Source: JAFDWR01 sp038216655 (GTDB lineage: Bacteria > Armatimonadota > Fimbriimonadia > Fimbriimonadales > Fimbriimonadaceae). Taken from it: 64,000 bases of DNA. Shown one piece after another: positions 1 to 9,148 of this stretch (positions within the stretch are counted from its first letter, which is position 1; every line of letters begins with the position of its first letter). The stretch is from the NCBI GenBank assembly GCA_038216655.1, contig JBBQPZ010000005.1, forward strand, positions 124,001-188,000, in the 5' to 3' direction. A program made the translations under genes and the position numbers. Below the pieces are notes generated by a model. It worked only from the letters and a program-made list of their open reading frames with translations. It searched no databases and was not told where the DNA came from.

Positions 1-375
1 ATCACCAACGGCCCGGCGGATATCCAGCGTCAGGAGATCGCAACCCTCGACCTCGACCGATACATGTCCCATGTGTTCATCGAGGGCGAGATGGGACGCG
101 GGAAGCCGATCGTCGAGATCTTCCACGAGGCCGCCGTCGCGGTCAGTTTGGAGCCGCATCAGGTCCTGTTCGTCGGCAACTCCTACGGCCATGATATCGC
201 GCCGGCGATCAACGCGGGTTGGCGAACCGCTTGGATTCGCCGTCCGAGTGACGTCCCGCCGAGTGCCGAGGGAAAGGAAGCCCGGCCCGAGACCCTCCCG
301 GTAGGTGCCCGCGAACCGGACCTGACGATCACAAGCCTGGATGAGATTGTCGCCCCGCTGCAACTCCCGGATTAG
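1..375 (+). CDS. HAD-superfamily hydrolase, C-terminal part (5' truncated by window)
   Basis: The frame is open from base 1 to a TAG at 373-375, giving 124 residues of a protein that begins upstream. It shows the later HAD signatures: a Thr-Asn-Gly motif II at the very start, the motif III lysine in GRGKP, and a motif IV-like VGNSYGHDI followed by AINAGWRTAWI, as in family IA phosphatases that place an Asp pair and an Ala-Gly turn here. The usual VGDS aspartate is Asn in this protein, with Asp retained in HDI. Members dephosphorylate small phosphometabolites; the substrate cannot be told from this fragment. Motif I with the nucleophilic Asp lies outside the window. Confidence 0.8.
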   Translation: MTNGPADIQRQEIATLDLDRYMSHVFIEGEMGRGKPIVEIFHEAAVAVSLEPHQVLFVGNSYGHDIAPAINAGWRTAWIRRPSDVPPSAEGKEARPETLPVGAREPDLTITSLDEIVAPLQLPD

Positions 376-477
376 GAACACGGGAAACATTCGCTCGCCC
401 ACCTTCTTCAAACCCCTTGTTAGGAACGCATTTGTCGTTCCCGGTGCCTCCGGCTGGAGGCCGAAAGGAGAGTTCGA

Positions 478-1023
478 ATGAAGAAGATCACACTACTTGC
501 CGCTGCGCTGTCTCTGTGTTGTGCCGCGTTTGCCCAGACGGATACGAATTGGAATATGTCCAGTTGGAGCCCACAGCGCCAGCTTGAGTACCGGATGTGC
601 CAAACGCTCAATGGCAGCGAGCAATGGGAGTTCCAGCACTCCATGGACCGCCTCAACGGAGTTGAGGAGGACGCCTACGTTCGAGCCATCAACAAGGCCT
701 CGGACGCGAATGGAGCGATCGCGTCGTGGAATTCAACGACGATGACCGGAACTTATGGCACGGTCACCACCGGGTCCGAGAACCAGGCGATCGCCGGGAC
801 CTCGATGTTTGCCATGTCTTACCAGGACCGCATGCGAACCTGGATTACCGATGGGCAGGCTTACAACCTGTTGCTGAAGAACGCGTCCGGCCAGGAGCGC
901 TCGATCATCGAAGGCACCTGGGACAACCTTGGTGAAACTACTCAGGAGGCGATCCTGCACACGATCAAGCGAAGCAGCATGATCACGGCTCCCACCGACG
1001 CCCAGCGAAAGTGGTGGAACTAG
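478..1023 (+). CDS. Small secreted protein of unknown function
   Basis: This 181-residue protein begins with a clear signal peptide (MKK, hydrophobic core, AFA-Q cleavage site near residue 19). The mature part is polar and likely helical, without a motif I recognise. A strong ribosome-binding site (AAAGGAG) lies about 8 bases before the ATG, and a rho-independent terminator follows the stop by about 20 bases, so it is probably transcribed alone. No function is assigned. Confidence 0.75.
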   Translation: MKKITLLAAALSLCCAAFAQTDTNWNMSSWSPQRQLEYRMCQTLNGSEQWEFQHSMDRLNGVEEDAYVRAINKASDANGAIASWNSTTMTGTYGTVTTGSENQAIAGTSMFAMSYQDRMRTWITDGQAYNLLLKNASGQERSIIEGTWDNLGETTQEAILHTIKRSSMITAPTDAQRKWWN

Positions 1024-1043
1024 CCGCTTAGTCCAATCAAAGC

Positions 1044-1075
1044 GGGCGCCGAACCTTTGGGTTCGGCGCCCTTTT
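1044..1075. terminator. Intrinsic terminator between convergent genes
   Basis: A perfect 12-bp stem (GGGCGCCGAACC with its complement) encloses a four-base TTTG loop and is followed by TTTT. It lies between the secreted-protein gene ending at 1023 and the minus-strand gene ending at 1078. The T run suits the plus strand; on the minus strand the last bases of the peptidase gene run directly into the stem. Confidence 0.85.
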
Positions 1076-1077
1076 CG

Positions 1078-1764
1078 TTAGGCCCGCTTCTGAGGTTCGC
1101 CCCAGACCCGCCGCATCAACGCGAAGGTGTCGGGGTCGTAAGTCTTGAGCTCCGCGTTCACGAACGGATAGAAGTCGTTCATCCCGAAATAGGCTTCCGT
1201 CGATTCGGCGAAGTACTCCATCGCGTTCGTTTCCGCGTAGTGCTTGACCGTCTTCCCGTTCCAGTGAAGGACCGCGTCGTATTTCTTCGACTTCGAGGCG
1301 ACTTGAAAGGCCTCCATGATGTCGGGGTTTGAGAAGCCCTTCTCGATCACCCGGAAGTGGTAGGCGTGGGCCAGTTCGTGGAGCACCATCCAGGGTTGCT
1401 CGTAAGTCCAGGAAACAAAGTTCTTGGCGTTCCCGATCTCGACACCTCGCGCCATTTCCGGGTTCATCTTGTGCTGGCTGAGATATTCCGCCGCCGGGTG
1501 GAAGGCCATGCAAGTTGTGCCCGCATCGTCCCAGTTCACCCAGATGGGCACTTCCTTCAGCTTCGCCAACGGGCCATCGGGCACCACGCGGGTGATTTGA
1601 TAGAGCTGCTTATCCAGCTCTCGCTTGACCGAATCCCACTCGCGCGTATGCTCTTTGAGAAGGGCCGTCTCGACTTGCAGAGTCCACCCGTCCAAGGGAA
1701 TCGCCGTGGTTTCGAAGTTGGCTTCACGCACGAGGGAGAGAGCGAGGAGGACGGCGACGGACAT
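1078..1764 (-). CDS. Putative zinc metallopeptidase (HExxH)
   Basis: A 228-residue protein with a short hydrophobic N-terminus that may be a signal or anchor segment. The HELAHAYH motif at residues 129-136 supplies two zinc-ligand histidines and the catalytic glutamate. About 50 residues on, the segment AMEYFAESTEAYFG (181-194) offers a glutamate for the third ligand, the gluzincin arrangement. Known secreted metallopeptidases with this HExxH / EYFAE layout cleave peptides outside the cytoplasm; the substrate here is unknown. It converges on the upstream secreted protein across a shared terminator region. Confidence 0.7.
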   Translation of the reverse strand: MSVAVLLALSLVREANFETTAIPLDGWTLQVETALLKEHTREWDSVKRELDKQLYQITRVVPDGPLAKLKEVPIWVNWDDAGTTCMAFHPAAEYLSQHKMNPEMARGVEIGNAKNFVSWTYEQPWMVLHELAHAYHFRVIEKGFSNPDIMEAFQVASKSKKYDAVLHWNGKTVKHYAETNAMEYFAESTEAYFGMNDFYPFVNAELKTYDPDTFALMRRVWGEPQKRA

Positions 1765-1829
1765 GGCTGTATTTTGGCGCTTGGCGGCAATGAGTTGGAG
1801 TAAGAGTGTCCCCGTTGGAAGAGAATGCT

Positions 1830-1925
1830 GTCATTCCGACCGACGCCGCCCACTTGTTTGTAGGTAAGGGAGCAACATCTGATGCGGAGAAGTGGAGGAA
1901 CCTGACCGTCGTTGCTTCTTGCTCG
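1830..1925. repeat. Dispersed repeat family C, partial copy
   Basis: The stretch starting GTCATTCCGACCGA, containing CCGCCCACTTGTT and GTGGAGGAACCTGAC and ending near TTGCTTCTTGCTCG, matches the first half of a longer element at 25877-26091. It fills most of the intergenic space between the divergent metallopeptidase and transporter genes. The inverted right arm seen in the other copy is not evident here. Confidence 0.6.
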
Positions 1926-1968
1926 CCCCCCAGGGACAAAAAACGCCCCAACGCCATACTCTCCCTAA

Positions 1969-2823
1969 ATGCGATATCTCGTCCTGGTGATCGGCGTGTG
2001 CGGGGTGGCTTCGGCCGGACTGCTCGCTCGCGCCGGACTCGATGCCGGGATGTCACCGCTCGCTCTATCGGCCTGGCGGTTGGTCATCGCTTCTTTGGGT
2101 CTGCTCGTGTGGCGTCTCATCAGCATAGGACGCACCGCATTCGACCGTAGCGATCAGCTTCGCCTCGCGATCGCCGGGCTGTTTCTCGCGGTTCATTTCG
2201 CGACTTGGATCGCGTCCTTGAACTACGTTTCCATCGCCCGATCAACTCTGCTCGTCGCAACCGCGCCGCTTTGGGCGGGGCTGGCCGGGCTGTTCGTCCC
2301 AAGCCTGCGACCATCAAGGCTCTTCTGGGTCGGGCTCCTGATCGCTGGAGTCGGCACCGCCGTTGTGACAACTCAAGGCGCAACCTTCCGCGGCGGAGAG
2401 CACGCGTGGCTGGGCGATCTGCTTGCGGTGATCGGCGCGATGGCGATCGTGCCGTACCTACTCGCCTCGCAGTCGGTGCAGAAGCGGCACGGAACGCTCG
2501 CCACGACTACCTGGATCTACTCGGCCGCGGCGGTCGTGCTCGTGGTGTGCGCCTTGGGCACCAGCGGTCCAGTCATGCCGCCCTCCCCCGCGGCGTGGGG
2601 ATCCATCCTGGGCATGGCGCTCTTTGCGCAGTTGATAGGACACTCCTCGCTGAACGGGTCGTTGAAGAACTTCACCGCAAGCCAGGTCGCGACGACGGCC
2701 CTGCTAGAGCCCGTCTTCGCCGCCGCCCTCGCCTGGCCGATCCTCGGTGAGGCGATCTCCCCCATGCAGGGACTCGGAGGGCTATTGCTGCTGGTCGGCG
2801 TCGGAATTGCACTGTCGGGGTGA
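1969..2823 (+). CDS. EamA/DMT-family transporter
   Basis: A 284-residue, very hydrophobic protein with about ten predicted membrane helices in two repeated halves, the layout of the EamA (drug/metabolite transporter) family. Diagnostic stretches include the GLLARAGLDAG start of helix 1 and the SLNYVSIARSTLL and TTALLEPVFAAALAW segments typical of RhaT/YdcZ-like exporters. It probably exports or exchanges a small metabolite across the inner membrane; the substrate is not predictable. The ATG lacks an obvious ribosome-binding site. It stands alone between intergenic gaps. Confidence 0.85.
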   Translation: MRYLVLVIGVCGVASAGLLARAGLDAGMSPLALSAWRLVIASLGLLVWRLISIGRTAFDRSDQLRLAIAGLFLAVHFATWIASLNYVSIARSTLLVATAPLWAGLAGLFVPSLRPSRLFWVGLLIAGVGTAVVTTQGATFRGGEHAWLGDLLAVIGAMAIVPYLLASQSVQKRHGTLATTTWIYSAAAVVLVVCALGTSGPVMPPSPAAWGSILGMALFAQLIGHSSLNGSLKNFTASQVATTALLEPVFAAALAWPILGEAISPMQGLGGLLLLVGVGIALSG

Positions 2824-2939
2824 CAAGGGGAAAGGACGTCGAATTGGCCACGGCAATTCAGCCAAAGAACTGAATGCCTTAATGCCCAATACCTTCCCGA
2901 TCCCTTGACACCCCACGCCCCCTCCGCTAACCTAGTCCC

Positions 2940-3371
2940 ATGAGTTCAATGCCCCCGCCCAACCAGCCTTCTTACGGCCAGCCTGAGCCGACGCCCCAGC
3001 AGGGCCAGCCCTACAGCCAGCCGCCGTACCCGCAGCAACCTCCGCAGCAGTATCAGCAGTCGTACCCGCCGCAACAATATCAGCAACCGCAGGGACCCTT
3101 TCAGCAGAATCCGTACCAGCAGGGCTACATGCAGGCCACGCCGATGTGCCCGCGATGCGGCGGTTACACCAAGAAGGTCGGTTACACGTGGTGGGGCGGG
3201 ATCATCGGCCCCAAGATGATGAACCTGCACAAGTGCGCGAACTGCAAGCTCAGCTTCAACGCGACGACGATGCAGTCGGCTGAGACCGCGATCATTATCT
3301 ACGCGGTCGTCACGGGCGTGGTCGGACTCGTTGGCGGTCTCCTGCTCTGGTTCTTTGTCTTCAAGCGCTAG
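2940..3371 (+). CDS. Gln/Pro-rich zinc-ribbon protein with one C-terminal membrane helix
   Basis: 143 residues in three parts: an N-terminal low-complexity stretch rich in Pro, Gln and Tyr (about residues 1-65), a zinc ribbon with two CxxC knuckles (CPRC and CANC, about 69-103), and a single membrane helix near residues 119-139 ending in basic residues. The layout resembles bacterial tail-anchored zinc-ribbon proteins of unknown role. A gene at 15207-15653 has the same parts in another order. It is convergent with the aspartase/fumarase gene, only nine bases away. Confidence 0.75.
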   Translation: MSSMPPPNQPSYGQPEPTPQQGQPYSQPPYPQQPPQQYQQSYPPQQYQQPQGPFQQNPYQQGYMQATPMCPRCGGYTKKVGYTWWGGIIGPKMMNLHKCANCKLSFNATTMQSAETAIIIYAVVTGVVGLVGGLLLWFFVFKR

Positions 3372-3380
3372 GGCCTGAAG

Positions 3381-4805
3381 TTACGAGCCGGGGATTCCCG
3401 GCTCAGTGAGAAGCGCCGGATCGAGCGCCTTGACCAGCGTTGCCTCGTCCACGAGCCCCATCTCCCGCACGACCGCGGGGATCGACTTCTTCTCGGCAAG
3501 CGCCTTCTTGACGACCTCGGCCGACTTTTTGTAGCCGATGATCGGGTTCAAGGCGGTCGCCAGCGACGGGGAGGTCTCGGCGTAGTGCTTGCACACCTCT
3601 TCGTTGGCCGTAATCCCGACCACGCAGTTTTCGGTGAACGTGTCGAGCGTGTTAGTGAGGATCTGCAGCGCGAACTGAGCGGCGAAGGCCATGCCCGGCA
3701 TCATCACGTTCAGTTCGAGTTGACCCGCCTGCACGCACAGGTCGATCGTGTGGCACTGGCCGAGGACCTGGAACAGCACGATGTTCAGGTTCTCCGCCAT
3801 GCTCGGGTTCACCTTGCCCGGCATGATCGACGATCCTGGCTGCACCGGCGGCAGTACGATCTCCGCGATTCCGGTGAGCGGCCCCGAGCACAGAAGCCGA
3901 AGGTCATTGGAGATCCGCGTGAGCTCTTGGCAGAATATCCTCAGGCCCGCGGCCAGGGAGGCCATGGCGAGGTTGCTTTGCATCGCCTCGCGCATGTCCG
4001 GCGACGGTCGGAAGGCGATGGCGGGTGCTCCGGTGGCGGCTCGTCCGCCGACGTACGCGTTCAAATGCTCGATCGCCATGAAGCGATACTTCGGATGCGT
4101 GTTCAGTCCCGTTCCCGCCGCCGAGCCGCCGATGCCGAGCTCTTCGAGTTCAGAGGCGGCCTCAAGCAGCCATCGCTTAGACTTGCGCAACGCCACCGCG
4201 TAGGCGGTGAATTCCTGGCCGAGGCGGATCGGAACGGCGTCCTGAAGATGGGTTCGGGCGGACTTGAGGATGTGGTCGAACTCCTTGCCTTTGGCTTCGA
4301 ACGCGACGATCAGTTTCTCGACGGAGACGAGCAGGTCCTGTAGGATCAGGCGCGCCATGATCCGCATCGCGGAGGGGAAGGTGTCGTTGGTCGACTGCCC
4401 GTAGTTCGGGTGGTCGTTCGGGTTCACCCTCGTGTAGGTGCCGAGCGTCCCGCCGAGGATCTCTTCGGCGCGGTTGGCGAGCACCTCGTTGCAGTTCATG
4501 TTAAAGCTGGTGCCCGCGCCCATATGGAACACGTCCACCGGGAATTGGTCGCGGAACCGGCCGCCGATGATCTCGTCGGCGGCCTGCATGATCGCCTTGC
4601 CGACTTCGGCATCGAGGAGCCCAAGCTCGGTGTTCGCCTCAGTGCACGCCTTCTTGAGCAGGATGTAGGCGTCGATCATGCGCGGGTGCTCGGTCAGCCC
4701 GCTGATCTGGAACAGGTGCCGCGAGCGCTCGGCCTGGCTCCCCCAGTACGCACCTGCGGGTACGGCGACGTCGCCCAGGCTGTCCTTCTCAATCCGAGTT
4801 TCCAT
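3381..4805 (-). CDS. aspA: Aspartate ammonia-lyase / class II fumarase family enzyme
   Basis: 474 residues covering the whole fumarase/aspartase superfamily fold. The signature GSSIMPGKVNP carries the catalytic serine loop. Other family blocks are GAGTSFNMNCNEVLANRA, GQSTNDTFPSAM and RTHLQDAVPIRLGQEF. Several features favour aspartase (aspartate to fumarate plus ammonia) over fumarase: the DVFHMGAGTS block, LQDAVP, AGQLELNVMMPG, and the GITANEEVCKHYAETS C-terminal segment. Class II fumarases are close enough that fumarate hydratase remains possible. The enzyme is cytosolic and feeds the TCA cycle. It appears monocistronic. Confidence 0.8.
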   Translation of the reverse strand: METRIEKDSLGDVAVPAGAYWGSQAERSRHLFQISGLTEHPRMIDAYILLKKACTEANTELGLLDAEVGKAIMQAADEIIGGRFRDQFPVDVFHMGAGTSFNMNCNEVLANRAEEILGGTLGTYTRVNPNDHPNYGQSTNDTFPSAMRIMARLILQDLLVSVEKLIVAFEAKGKEFDHILKSARTHLQDAVPIRLGQEFTAYAVALRKSKRWLLEAASELEELGIGGSAAGTGLNTHPKYRFMAIEHLNAYVGGRAATGAPAIAFRPSPDMREAMQSNLAMASLAAGLRIFCQELTRISNDLRLLCSGPLTGIAEIVLPPVQPGSSIMPGKVNPSMAENLNIVLFQVLGQCHTIDLCVQAGQLELNVMMPGMAFAAQFALQILTNTLDTFTENCVVGITANEEVCKHYAETSPSLATALNPIIGYKKSAEVVKKALAEKKSIPAVVREMGLVDEATLVKALDPALLTEPGIPGS

Positions 4806-4859
4806 GCCGAGAGTTTACCGGCGTGGCTCGGGGGCGCGGTCGCCCCCGACCGGTTTCAC

Positions 4860-6857
4860 CTAACTGCCTACGCGGAACTGAGCCGGTAGAGCGTCGTGGC
4901 TCACCCCTGGCTTGCGAAGGTCGAACCGATGCTCTTGGAGGATCAAGTCGTAGCTATAACGCCCCACCACGAGTCTCACCGTTAGGGTTTCCACCGCCCC
5001 GGGCCAATACTCGTCATCTACCTTGAGAGGGTGGTTGGTTTTCCGAGGGTTGGGAATCATCATCGCGTTAACCGACCGAGGATCCGATGCGTTCGACCAA
5101 CCGACCGAGTCCCCTTGGGACTTCGTCCCAACAAGCACCGAAGGCTTCACCGTTAAAGCGGGGGTCAGCACAGCATCTGCCGGGATGCCGTTGGCGAATA
5201 TCTCCGGAGCAAGATGGCTTGCCGAACGAGCGAAATGCGATTCGATCGGTACTCCATCCAATTGCATTCCCCCCGGGTAATCCGAAGGGCCGAAGATAAC
5301 GAATTTGGAAATATGATCCCGTGCGGCCAAGGGCAAGTCGCCGAAGCGGACCGACTTCCCTTGTAGCAAGGCAGCTCGCATCTGGGAAGTAAGATGGCCC
5401 CAAGCGACCAGCGCATTTCGCGACTCGAATTGCGATAACCGTTCACTCCTGGGAAACAGACCCGACAACATATCGAACATCAGGAAGGACTCGGTCGTAT
5501 GCTTCATCGCGAAGTTGGCGAAGTCATCAAGCGTGGCATAGCCACGAGTTTCCGTGGACTGAAGGAGCTCGCGCAAGGCGGGTCGATCTGCCTGATCGGC
5601 GATTGGGTCGGCGGGTCGGATCGTGATCCATCCCTCGCTTCGCCTAACTTCCAGACCCCGAGTCCTCTCGACTGTGGTGAGGTAACCGATGGGGTCCGCT
5701 CTTTCTGTCCGAAGAATTTCGTTTGGCAAGCGAATCATCCCGTCCACGAGGATCGCGACGACACTCCGGTGTTCTCGGATCGCCGCCTCGCGCAAGAGGC
5801 ACGCCGGCCCGTATTGAAGGGGCTCATGGGTGTATGGATTGATGAAGATCTTCCGCAATTCGCCCTGGGGCGGCAACTTTGCAGACAGGTACTCAAGCCC
5901 AATTTGACGCTGGAATTCCAACACTTCCGAAGGAATCGCGAAGTCCGGCTGCATACTCGCCTCCGCCAGCCGAGTGGCCTCCGGGTGGTCGCGGTCCCAG
6001 AATTTCAGGTCGAAGTCCGCCACTCCCTGCGTAACGACATCACCTTGCGGGTTCAGCGCTACTAGCTCGACGTTCACGGGGGAGAGGCGATTGAAACATC
6101 GTGACCGAAAGAATATTCTGTCTACCGGCCCCGGCCCCTGGGGCTGGTTGAGCGGATCTTGTCGAAGCTGAGATTCCTGCTGGGGCGTGGCTCCCTGAAG
6201 CGCCTCCGCCCACCATCCATTCTCTTCAACGAAAGTCTTCATTTCGCCTGGCGAGATGGTCAGCGGAAACTCATTTCGGTTCGGTTTGGTCGACCAACAA
6301 TGCCACGCCCCGTTGGTCAGCTCCGCCAGGAGCTCCGCGGGAAGGCGATTGAGGATGCGGGTGATTTCGCGGGCGACTGGTGCACGCCCGACCATCGCGT
6401 CAAGCGGTCGGCGCATAGGGAACGCACCGGCCTCCGGATTAGTCCCCTCATTTCCGCTCAAGTCCGTCAAGAGCTTGGTCACCGCCGCCGCATCGAACTT
6501 GGGCGTCTTCGCCAGCGCCTCGTTCATCTTCGCGAGCGCAGCGCGAAACCGCGCGACCCGGTCCGCCAGCGCGGCATCCGCGCGAACCTTCTCCTTCGCC
6601 GGAGAAGCCCGGAGTTCGAACTTTCCCCCCGAGATGGTCCATTCCGCATCGCTGACGTCGGCGATCCGTGTGCGGAGGGTGGGCAGGTCGACGCCGGAGA
6701 CGTCGATCAGCACAACCTCCTCCCCCACATGACCGGAGGCGGTCATCGCGGTGCCGGTCTGCTTGGAGAGCTCCTCAAGCACGACCGACAGCCGCGCCGC
6801 CCGCCCGTGGTAATCGAGACGAGGCGCCTGTAGGCACAGAAGAGCCACCCAGATCAT
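4860..6857 (-). CDS. Large secreted protein with N-terminal STN-like segment, unknown function
   Basis: About 665 residues if translation starts at the ATG at 6857, which gives a short hydrophobic leader (MIWVALLCLQAP). An upstream start in frame at 6923 would add 22 residues that spoil the leader. Residues about 10-75 (RAARLSVVLEELSKQTG then VDLPTLRTRI) look like the secretin/TonB short N-terminal domain, in which a small beta/alpha unit precedes a larger periplasmic protein. The rest has no motif I recognise. Secretins and TonB receptors have a C-terminal barrel; none is evident here. The function is unassigned. Confidence 0.65.
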   Translation of the reverse strand: MIWVALLCLQAPRLDYHGRAARLSVVLEELSKQTGTAMTASGHVGEEVVLIDVSGVDLPTLRTRIADVSDAEWTISGGKFELRASPAKEKVRADAALADRVARFRAALAKMNEALAKTPKFDAAAVTKLLTDLSGNEGTNPEAGAFPMRRPLDAMVGRAPVAREITRILNRLPAELLAELTNGAWHCWSTKPNRNEFPLTISPGEMKTFVEENGWWAEALQGATPQQESQLRQDPLNQPQGPGPVDRIFFRSRCFNRLSPVNVELVALNPQGDVVTQGVADFDLKFWDRDHPEATRLAEASMQPDFAIPSEVLEFQRQIGLEYLSAKLPPQGELRKIFINPYTHEPLQYGPACLLREAAIREHRSVVAILVDGMIRLPNEILRTERADPIGYLTTVERTRGLEVRRSEGWITIRPADPIADQADRPALRELLQSTETRGYATLDDFANFAMKHTTESFLMFDMLSGLFPRSERLSQFESRNALVAWGHLTSQMRAALLQGKSVRFGDLPLAARDHISKFVIFGPSDYPGGMQLDGVPIESHFARSASHLAPEIFANGIPADAVLTPALTVKPSVLVGTKSQGDSVGWSNASDPRSVNAMMIPNPRKTNHPLKVDDEYWPGAVETLTVRLVVGRYSYDLILQEHRFDLRKPGVSHDALPAQFRVGS

Positions 6858-6991
6858 GAGGTCAGTATAGGACGTGCGTGACAAAGCCGAACCGGAAACG
6901 TATCTCTGCAACCGATTTCCCAAGCAAAGCGAATAGATTTACGGCCATTCACCTCTGTTCGAGGGGGCGAGGGATTACCATAGGAGGCGAA

Positions 6992-8100
6992 ATGCAGGGG
7001 CAAACTTCGACGCAGGGTATCGATCTCTACCAAAAGCAACAGTACGCGGAGGCGGAGACTGAGCTTTGTCGGCGACCGCCAGCAGCCCGGGCTGGGCGGA
7101 GGGCTGGCGGTATCTCGGATTCACCCAGTACGGCCTCGGCAAACACGACCTCGCGGCAGTTAGCCTGGAGCGAGCGATCGCCTTGGAACCTGACAACGCG
7201 GAAACCCGCTACGGGCTCGGCCTCGTCCGCGCGGCTCAGCAGCAGACCGATGCCGCGATTGCGTGCTTCGAGGAAGCTCTGCGACTCATGTCCACTCACG
7301 TTGCCGCGAAAGCGGCGCTAGTAGGCGGTCTCGTCTACCGCGGTCAGCAACGGATCGCCGCCAACGAATTTGAACACGGCGAGGCTGACTTAGAGCGCGC
7401 GATCAAGCTGGACCGCAAAGCGCCCGCGCCGGTGATTGCGCTCGCCAAGTACTTCATCGCATTCAACCAAGAGGGCCGGGCGGCAAGAGTGCTGGAGAAC
7501 GCGCTCGCCAGTATCGCCAACGACCCGGACATCAACGACTTGGCACAGCAACTGAATGTCAAGGCAAGCGCAAGTGCGGTTGCTGCGCAGCAGCAGGCGC
7601 AGACGCGGCAGGCAGTGCAGCAGAGCCAGGAGGTCCCGTGCCCGGTCTGCAAGCGGATGATCATGCCCTGGGCGGTGCAGTGCCCCTACTGCATGACCCA
7701 GCTCAAGGCGCGCCCAACGAGCTTCGATCACCTAAAAGGTGGTCCGTCGACCACCTGGCAGGAGGTCACATATTACGTCATATCGAGCCTTTGGGTGTTG
7801 GACGGCCTCCGTCCGTTGTTGGTTGCTTTGCTGATTTCTAAGGTCCCACTGCTCTCGGGGTGGGTTCCGATCTTTGTCTTCTTCGGCCTCGTCAAGGTAT
7901 GTATCGCCGTCGGGTTGCTTTTCCGGGTCGAATGGCTCCAGTTCCTCGCCAAAATCTTCTGCTATGTCGACATTCTCCTTAGCGGATACGGTGTCATGCT
8001 GGCATTTGGGTTGGCACAACCTTTTGGAGTCGTCTACAACGGAATCTCTCTCATCCTGACGGCGATGCTGCTGTATCTGATCGGCTTCATGGACGGTTAA
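6992..8100 (+). CDS. TPR / zinc-ribbon / membrane protein, interrupted by a frameshift near 7065
   Basis: A strong ribosome-binding site (AGGAGGCGA) precedes the ATG at 6992, whose frame opens a tetratricopeptide helix (GIDLYQKQQYAEAETEL). Between about 7063 and 7072 the homology jumps to another frame, which continues the same TPR array (GWRYLGFTQYGLGKHDLAAV onward) to 8100. Restoring the frame gives about 369 residues: three or four TPRs, a Gln/Ala-rich linker, a zinc ribbon (CPVC ... CPYC) and four C-terminal membrane helices. TPRs bind partner proteins; the role is otherwise unknown. Whether the break is a real mutation or a sequencing error cannot be told here. Confidence 0.7.
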
Positions 8101-8126
8101 ATCTCGCGTTACGTCATAATCTCCCC

Positions 8127-8582
8127 GTGACGGACGGCAAAGCGCGGATTGATGAATTAGCCGCATTAGTGAAGGAGTTCGGCTTGGCCGAGGCCTGTTG
8201 GGAAACCGACGGTCTCAAGATCGCGTTCAAGAAGCGCCGAAGCGCGCCCACGCCGCGTCCCGAGGGATCGACCGCGCACCACGATTCCGGTCACGATCAC
8301 TTCGACTCCGAGCCCGAGCCGGTTGCCGCCGTGCCGGAAGTGCAGGCAGGGGCGCCGGTCACCAGCCCGATGAACGGGATTTTCTACACCTCGCCGAGTC
8401 CGAACGCGCCCGCGTTTGTGAAGGAAGGCGACACCGTCACCGCCGGGCAGGTGGTTGGCCTGATCGAGGCGATGAAGGTCTTTAACGAGATCACCAGCAA
8501 CTTCAGCGGCACCGTTCGAAAAGTGTCCGTCGAAACAGGACATGTGGTGCAGCCGGGCGACGTGCTGATGTACATCGGATGA
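8127..8582 (+). CDS. accB: Biotin carboxyl carrier protein of acetyl-CoA carboxylase
   Basis: 151 residues from a GTG start. The N-terminal part (1-35) resembles the AccB start that interacts with biotin carboxylase, a Pro/His/acidic linker follows, and residues about 78-151 form the biotinyl domain. The biotin lysine is K117 in EAMKVFNEI, and SPMNGIFYTSPSPNAPAFV is the typical AccB thumb and lead-in. The carrier shuttles carboxyl groups between biotin carboxylase and carboxyltransferase to make malonyl-CoA. Unusually, accC is not next to it; the following gene, overlapping by four bases (ATGA), is a thioesterase. Confidence 0.92.
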   Translation: MTDGKARIDELAALVKEFGLAEACWETDGLKIAFKKRRSAPTPRPEGSTAHHDSGHDHFDSEPEPVAAVPEVQAGAPVTSPMNGIFYTSPSPNAPAFVKEGDTVTAGQVVGLIEAMKVFNEITSNFSGTVRKVSVETGHVVQPGDVLMYIG

Positions 8583-9106
8583 CGGCCCACGAACTCGAGG
8601 CGCTTCTTCATGAGCGAATCCCCATCTCTGCCGCGATGGGCGTGCGAGTCGTAATCGCCGACCACGATCAGGTGGTCCTGCAAGCCCCGTTCCAACCGAA
8701 TGTGAACCCCCACGGCACCGCGTTCGGCGGCAGCATCTCCACCCTCGCGCTAATGGCGGGCTGGTCGATGGCCTACATCCGGCTCGTCGACCACGGGTTT
8801 GGCGAGCACGTAGTGATCCGGCGCACCCGGATGGATTACAATTTCCCGATCACGAGCAGCTTCCAAGCCGTCTGCACGGCCCCGCGCGAAGGCGTGGTCG
8901 AGAAGTTCATCCACCACATCGAACGGCGAGGCCGAGGCCGGATCGAACTCCGGGCGGATGTCCTCAGCGGCGGAGAAGTCGCCGCCAGCTTCCACGGCGA
9001 GTTCGTCGCCAGCTCACCGGCGGGCAAGCCTGCTCTGCTTGAGGAGCATCCGATTGAGGAAGTCGAACACGCGTCGCCTGAGCTTCGGGTTGTGAATCGG
9101 GAGTAG
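8579..9106 (+). CDS. Hot-dog fold thioesterase (YiiD C-terminal-like)
   Basis: 175 residues. The segment HERIPISAAMGVRV, then NPHGTAFGGSISTLALMAGW, matches putative thioesterases related to the C-terminal domain of YiiD, in which a hot-dog helix carrying NxxGTxFGGS lines the active site. These enzymes hydrolyse acyl-CoA or acyl-ACP thioesters. The start codon overlaps the stop of accB, implying translational coupling and a role near fatty-acid synthesis; that link is inference. The C-terminal 25 residues are acidic and probably disordered. Confidence 0.8.
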   Translation: MTAHELEALLHERIPISAAMGVRVVIADHDQVVLQAPFQPNVNPHGTAFGGSISTLALMAGWSMAYIRLVDHGFGEHVVIRRTRMDYNFPITSSFQAVCTAPREGVVEKFIHHIERRGRGRIELRADVLSGGEVAASFHGEFVASSPAGKPALLEEHPIEEVEHASPELRVVNRE

Positions 9107-9148
9107 TGAATCGAAGGGAGGAGATAGAAATCCCATCCAACGATTCAC

